This document shows, piece after piece, positions 14,587-17,898 of a stretch of DNA of 17,898 nt. Positions within the stretch are counted from its first letter, which is position 1, and each line of letters opens with the position of its first letter. The notes beneath the pieces were generated by a model that was given only the letters and a program-made list of their open reading frames with translations, had not been told where the DNA came from and searched no databases. This DNA comes from Chloroflexota bacterium. Lineage in GTDB: Bacteria; Chloroflexota; Anaerolineae; Aggregatilineales; UBA2796. The DNA lies in the NCBI GenBank assembly GCA_017743585.1, contig JAGHYP010000017.1, positions 1 to 17,898 on the forward strand, given 5' to 3'. The position numbers and the translations under genes were made by a program.

Positions 14587-14741
14587 AGAGCTGAATCTTG
14601 AGTGATAAGCGCAGGCGGGCGCAGCTGAGGCAGCTCCCAGGAGAGCGCAGCGGCGTTTCCCGCCGCGCGCGGCACAGACGCGCCAGAGCTATTTGAGCTC
14701 GCGCTGCGCAGAGCAATTCCATATCTGGCGAGGGCGGGGCA
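14587..14741 (+). other. GC-rich leader of the zinc-ribbon gene, no ORF supported
   Basis: This stretch holds no convincing gene. It contains a GCGGCG-TTTCC-CGCCGC hairpin (about 14649-14665). TGCGCAGAGC occurs once at its left edge (14582-14591) and again at 14705-14714. A stop codon (TGA) lies in frame with the downstream gene and no other start follows it, so the ATG at 14742 is well fixed. No known riboswitch class is recognised. Confidence 0.3.
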
Positions 14742-15209
14742 ATGGGCAGGTTGTTGCGAGCGCATCCTTGTCCTGTCTGCAATTATCATGTTGAGTCCGA
14801 GCTGCACGAAGGCAACAGCGGCATTGATCCGATGTTCCTGCGCAATCGCTACGCGCTGGCGATCTGCGCTGACTGCCGGCAGCTTGTCTCAGTCCTTGTG
14901 CCGAACACTGAGCAAGAGACGGAGAGTGCGCTGCGCACGGCGCGCCGCGAGCTGATCCAGATGGAAGCAGACGCGATCGCTGGCGATGCGCGCGCGCGCG
15001 ACCTGTTGCCGCTTTTCCGCGCTGCGCTGGAAGCATTCAATGAAAATGTGCCGCAAGCGGTCAGCAGCTGCACATACTGCGGCGGCGCGAATCTTCAGTT
15101 GGTTGGCGCAAAGGATGGCCGCCTGTATGATATTCAGCGTGCTTGGGTGCGCTGCCCGCGCTGCGAAGAGGGGCGCTTGCTGATCGAAACCGTCGGCATG
15201 TGGGACTAA
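14742..15209 (+). CDS. Double zinc-ribbon protein of unknown function
   Basis: 155 residues with two four-cysteine zinc ribbons: Cys10/Cys13 with Cys42/Cys45 (CPVC and CADC), and Cys110/Cys113 with Cys138/Cys141 (CTYC and CPRC). Between them, residues ~56-103 form a charged helical segment (TEQETESALRTARRELIQ). There is no signal peptide or membrane segment, so it is probably cytoplasmic. GAGG 8 nt before the ATG fixes the start, and an in-frame stop upstream excludes a longer form. I do not recognise a named family; zinc ribbons of this layout bind nucleic acid or proteins. It is 94 bp upstream of the transaldolase/isomerase gene on the same strand and may share its transcript. Confidence 0.8.
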   Translation: MGRLLRAHPCPVCNYHVESELHEGNSGIDPMFLRNRYALAICADCRQLVSVLVPNTEQETESALRTARRELIQMEADAIAGDARARDLLPLFRAALEAFNENVPQAVSSCTYCGGANLQLVGAKDGRLYDIQRAWVRCPRCEEGRLLIETVGMWD

Positions 15210-15303
15210 TTTTGCACTGCGCGCGCAGCACCTGCCGACTCGATTGGCAATTGCGCGCCGCTCACGCCAAAAATTCTGTTCATTCAGAGAGGAGCTTTTG
15301 TGA

Positions 15304-17874
15304 ATGTCTGAAAAAGATACGCTTAGCGACTTGCTGCAATCGGATAGCCGACGCCTTTGGCTTCACGATCTGACGCGCGCGCTGCTGAAGACGCAACCGC
15401 TGGAGATGCTGCCGACGAGCAGCTTCACAACGCACCTAGGGCGGCTAGAGCGCGCCGTTGGCGAAGGCGACGCTTACGATGCAGCGCTTGAGCAGCCTGA
15501 GTGCGACGACCCGCATCGTTGCTTTCAAGATTTGCTCGTCGAAGACGCGCGTCGGGCTGCTGACGCCTTGCGCGCGCGCTTCACGCCTGAGTGGGCAGCC
15601 GGCGTCGTCAGCGTCGATCTCTCGCCGTTGCGCGCCGAGACGCCCGTCGAGCGCCTTGAAGCAGCGCGGCAGCTCTTCCGCGCCATTGACCGCCCAAACG
15701 TGCTGATCAAGCTGCCCGCGCAGAACAGCTTGCTGACCGTCCTCGAGCAGTTGCTCTACGAAGGCGTGAACATCCACTTCACGCACGTTTACAGCACCAC
15801 CAGCTACGAAGCCGCCGCTGAGTGCTACATGCGCGCTCTGGAGCGCCGCGCTTTCGAGAATTTGCCCCTTGATAGCGTGCTCTCAGTCGTCGGTTTCCAC
15901 GTGAGCGCTGTGGACGCCGTGATAGACCATCAGCTGCAGAACAACATCCGAGCGGCGCAAGCGCGCGTTGAGCTGGATCAAGTCTCTGCCAATGCCGAGC
16001 TGCTGGGCAAGATCGGCATTGCGAACGCCAACAACGCCTATCGGCGCAGCCGCGATATCTTCAACAGCGAGCGCTTTGCACGCTTGCGCGCGCTCGGCGC
16101 ATTGCCACAACGCCTGCTCTGGACTGAGATCGCGCCGATCAGTCCGTTGCAAGCGCCGACGCATTACTTGGATTACCTGAGTCACTCTGAGGCGCTCATG
16201 CTGATCGAGCCGAGCATGCTACAGAGCTTAGCTGATCGCGAGCGCGACGCCATTCTGCGCACCACTGCGCTGCGCGAAGCGTCAGATGTGCTATCGCGCC
16301 TCGTGGCAATCGGCATTGACCTGAACCTGATCGGCCTCCAACTGCAGAGCGACGCCGAAGAGCTGTATCACGAGATGTTCGCCAAGTTGATTGCGCGCGT
16401 GGACGGCAAGCGCAAGTTGCTCTCCAGCGGCTTCATCCGCCGCCAAAAGCTGGTGCTTGGGCAGTATCAAAAGCCTGTTGAGACAGAACTGAACCGCTTG
16501 CGCGCTCAGAAGAGCATCACGCGCACTTGGGCGCGCGACGCGAGCCTGTGGACGGACTCGCCAGCGGTCGCCGCTCAGATCGAAGCGCGCTTGGGCTGGC
16601 TGCACTTGCCAACTGACGGACGCATTGATCGCGATGTGCTGCGCGCGGCGCGCGCTGAGTCGCAGCGCGAAGGCTGGCAGCATCTAGTGATGTTAGGTAT
16701 GGGCGGCGCCAGCATCGCAGCTGAGACGCTCTATGCCATCTTCGGGCAGCAACAAGGCTTCCCTGCGCTGATCGCGCTCGATAGCACTGACCCAACTGCC
16801 ATCCGCGATGTTGAAGCGCAAATTGACCTGACGCGGACGTGCTTCATCGTCGCCAGCAAGTCGGGCAGCACGCTAGAGACGCTCGCCATGCTCTATTACT
16901 TCTACGAGCGCTGCGCTGAACGGACTGGGCGCGCAGGCGAGCATTTCATCGCGATCACCGATCCCGAAACGCGTCTGGCAGAAGAAGCGCAGCGGCTTGG
17001 CTTCCGCGCCATCTACTACAATCCAACCGACATGGCAGGGCGCTATGCGGCGCTGAGCTACTTCGGCATGTTGCCGAGCGCTATGCTCGGCCTGGACTTC
17101 GAGCGTCTGTTGGATCGAGCGACTGAGATGGCGCTGGCGTGCGGCGCGAATGTGATGGGCAACAACCATCCGGGCTTGTGGCTCGGCACAGTGATGGGCG
17201 TTTTGGCGCGGCGCGGCTTGGATAAGCTGACCTTGATCAGCAGCCCTGAGATCGCCGCCTTCGGCGCCTGGGTGGAGCAGCTCATCGCGGAAAGCAGCGG
17301 CAAGGAAGATAAGGGCATCATTCCGATTTGCGGCGGCACAATCGGCTTGCCGCATGACTACGATGACGATCGACTATTTGTCTATCTGCGGCTCGACGAT
17401 AGCGCGCAAAATCCTGATCAGGCAGTGCAGATGCTGCAAGAGGCAGGTCATCCGCTGGTCACGCTCAACCTGCGCGATATTTACGACATCGGCGCCGAAT
17501 TTTTCCGTTGGCAGTTTGCCGCAGCGACCGCTGGCATCGTCTTGGGCATCAATCCGTTCGACGAGCCTGCTGTGGAAGAGAGCAAACAGAACACACAGCG
17601 TCTGCTGGATATGTACGTTGAGCAAGGCGCGTTGCCGCAAAGCGCGCCTGCCTACAGCGAAGACGGCGTGAGTCTGTTCGCCGATGATGTGACGGCAGCG
17701 CTGCTTGAACAGTTGCGCACGCAACAGGCCCTGCAGAGCAGCCCTCTGAGCGGACGCTTGGCGGCGTTTTTGCGCTTGGCGCGCTCGGGCGATTACATCG
17801 GCTTGTTAGCGTATCTGCCGCCGCGCGCTGAGTATCGGGCGCGTTTAGAGGAGCTGCGGCGGCAGATACGCTAA
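15304..17874 (+). CDS. tal-pgi: Fused transaldolase / glucose-6-phosphate isomerase (C-terminus artefactual or truncated)
   Basis: Two domains: transaldolase-like (about 15-340) and phosphoglucose isomerase (about 375-856), a known bifunctional fusion linking the pentose phosphate pathway to glycolysis. GGAG 9 nt before the ATG supports the start. Isomerase motifs are intact: GMGGAS (~465), SKSGSTLET (~517), GRYAALSYFGMLPSA, AESSGK with Glu663 and NPFDEPAVEESK with Lys761. The transaldolase half keeps the Schiff-base lysine (Lys136, IKLPA) and the ANANNAY and PQRLLW segments. It differs at usual active-site positions: His21 for the Asp of W-L-D-N, TSSF (38-41) for T-S-N-P, Asp105 for Glu, His158 for Asn and Gly197 for Ser. 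The stop codon at 17872 lies inside the right arm of a perfect inverted repeat; relatives continue about 90 residues further with a T-G-Q-L-H-K-G-G-P segment absent here. Confidence 0.9.
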   Translation: MSEKDTLSDLLQSDSRRLWLHDLTRALLKTQPLEMLPTSSFTTHLGRLERAVGEGDAYDAALEQPECDDPHRCFQDLLVEDARRAADALRARFTPEWAAGVVSVDLSPLRAETPVERLEAARQLFRAIDRPNVLIKLPAQNSLLTVLEQLLYEGVNIHFTHVYSTTSYEAAAECYMRALERRAFENLPLDSVLSVVGFHVSAVDAVIDHQLQNNIRAAQARVELDQVSANAELLGKIGIANANNAYRRSRDIFNSERFARLRALGALPQRLLWTEIAPISPLQAPTHYLDYLSHSEALMLIEPSMLQSLADRERDAILRTTALREASDVLSRLVAIGIDLNLIGLQLQSDAEELYHEMFAKLIARVDGKRKLLSSGFIRRQKLVLGQYQKPVETELNRLRAQKSITRTWARDASLWTDSPAVAAQIEARLGWLHLPTDGRIDRDVLRAARAESQREGWQHLVMLGMGGASIAAETLYAIFGQQQGFPALIALDSTDPTAIRDVEAQIDLTRTCFIVASKSGSTLETLAMLYYFYERCAERTGRAGEHFIAITDPETRLAEEAQRLGFRAIYYNPTDMAGRYAALSYFGMLPSAMLGLDFERLLDRATEMALACGANVMGNNHPGLWLGTVMGVLARRGLDKLTLISSPEIAAFGAWVEQLIAESSGKEDKGIIPICGGTIGLPHDYDDDRLFVYLRLDDSAQNPDQAVQMLQEAGHPLVTLNLRDIYDIGAEFFRWQFAAATAGIVLGINPFDEPAVEESKQNTQRLLDMYVEQGALPQSAPAYSEDGVSLFADDVTAALLEQLRTQQALQSSPLSGRLAAFLRLARSGDYIGLLAYLPPRAEYRARLEELRRQIR

Positions 17875-17898
17875 CAAGCCGATGTAATCGCCCGAGCG
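17782..17898. repeat. Perfect 43-bp inverted repeat ending at the last base (probable fold-back artefact)
   Basis: 17782-17824 and 17856-17898 are exact reverse complements with a 31-nt spacer. The left arm is in-frame coding sequence for a conserved part of the isomerase domain (SGDYIGLLAYLPP). The right arm is its reverse copy and introduces the TAA. The repeat ends exactly at the sequence end, and the junction lies in a GCGGCGG microhomology. This pattern is typical of chimeric fold-back reads or assembly ends; a true palindrome is less likely. Confidence 0.95.

Noticed and set aside
1..17898. Very frequent GCTGAGC/GCGCTGAG words throughout the window
   Set aside because: They fall mainly in codons for Ala-Glu and Leu-Ser in a GC-rich genome; without genome-wide counts there is no basis for calling them a dedicated repeat.
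1..17898. Search for CRISPR arrays, insertion sequences, tRNA and rRNA genes
   Set aside because: No regularly spaced direct repeats, transposase frames, tRNA cloverleaf or rRNA-like segments were seen by eye.

Overview
The window looks like a GC-rich chromosomal fragment from Chloroflexota (Anaerolineae-like). This is inferred from a fused transaldolase/phosphoglucose isomerase, a secreted CAP-domain protein with a TPT-type Thr/Pro stalk, and a single-gene PspA/IM30. No mobile element, CRISPR array, tRNA or rRNA was seen. Most genes are recognisable housekeeping or transport genes, and I do not see a convincing new multi-gene system. The points of interest are degenerate or truncated proteins, regulatory dyads and an end-of-sequence artefact.

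Left part (1-4738). On the minus strand lies a sugar-type ABC importer without an ATPase: solute-binding protein (2722-4062), two permeases (1714-2634 and 847-1701), and 45 bp further on a secreted CAP/SCP protein that runs off the left edge. A stem-loop sits between the binding-protein gene and the permease genes. Upstream, a small two-helix membrane protein (4363-4557) overlaps by one base a 42-codon remnant of glycerate kinase.

Middle (4738-7801). A DtxR-family regulator (plus strand), preceded by a tandem A-tract repeat, a candidate promoter and a large dyad, converges on pspA (minus strand). Divergent from pspA is a short GH38-like protein that appears to have lost its catalytic and metal-binding residues.

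Right part (7802-17898). alaS, hypD and hypE run together on the plus strand (22-bp gap, then an ATGA overlap) and end at a strong bidirectional terminator. A minus-strand family-5 peptide-binding protein converges on that terminator and has unusual overlapping hairpins in its leader. Divergent from it are a double zinc-ribbon protein and the fused transaldolase/glucose-6-phosphate isomerase. The transaldolase half of the fusion has lost most of its usual active-site residues, while the isomerase half keeps its own.

The last 117 bases contain a perfect 43-bp inverted repeat that ends exactly at the last base. It supplies the fusion gene's stop codon, so the apparent C-terminus is probably false and the last ~40 bases are probably a fold-back artefact.
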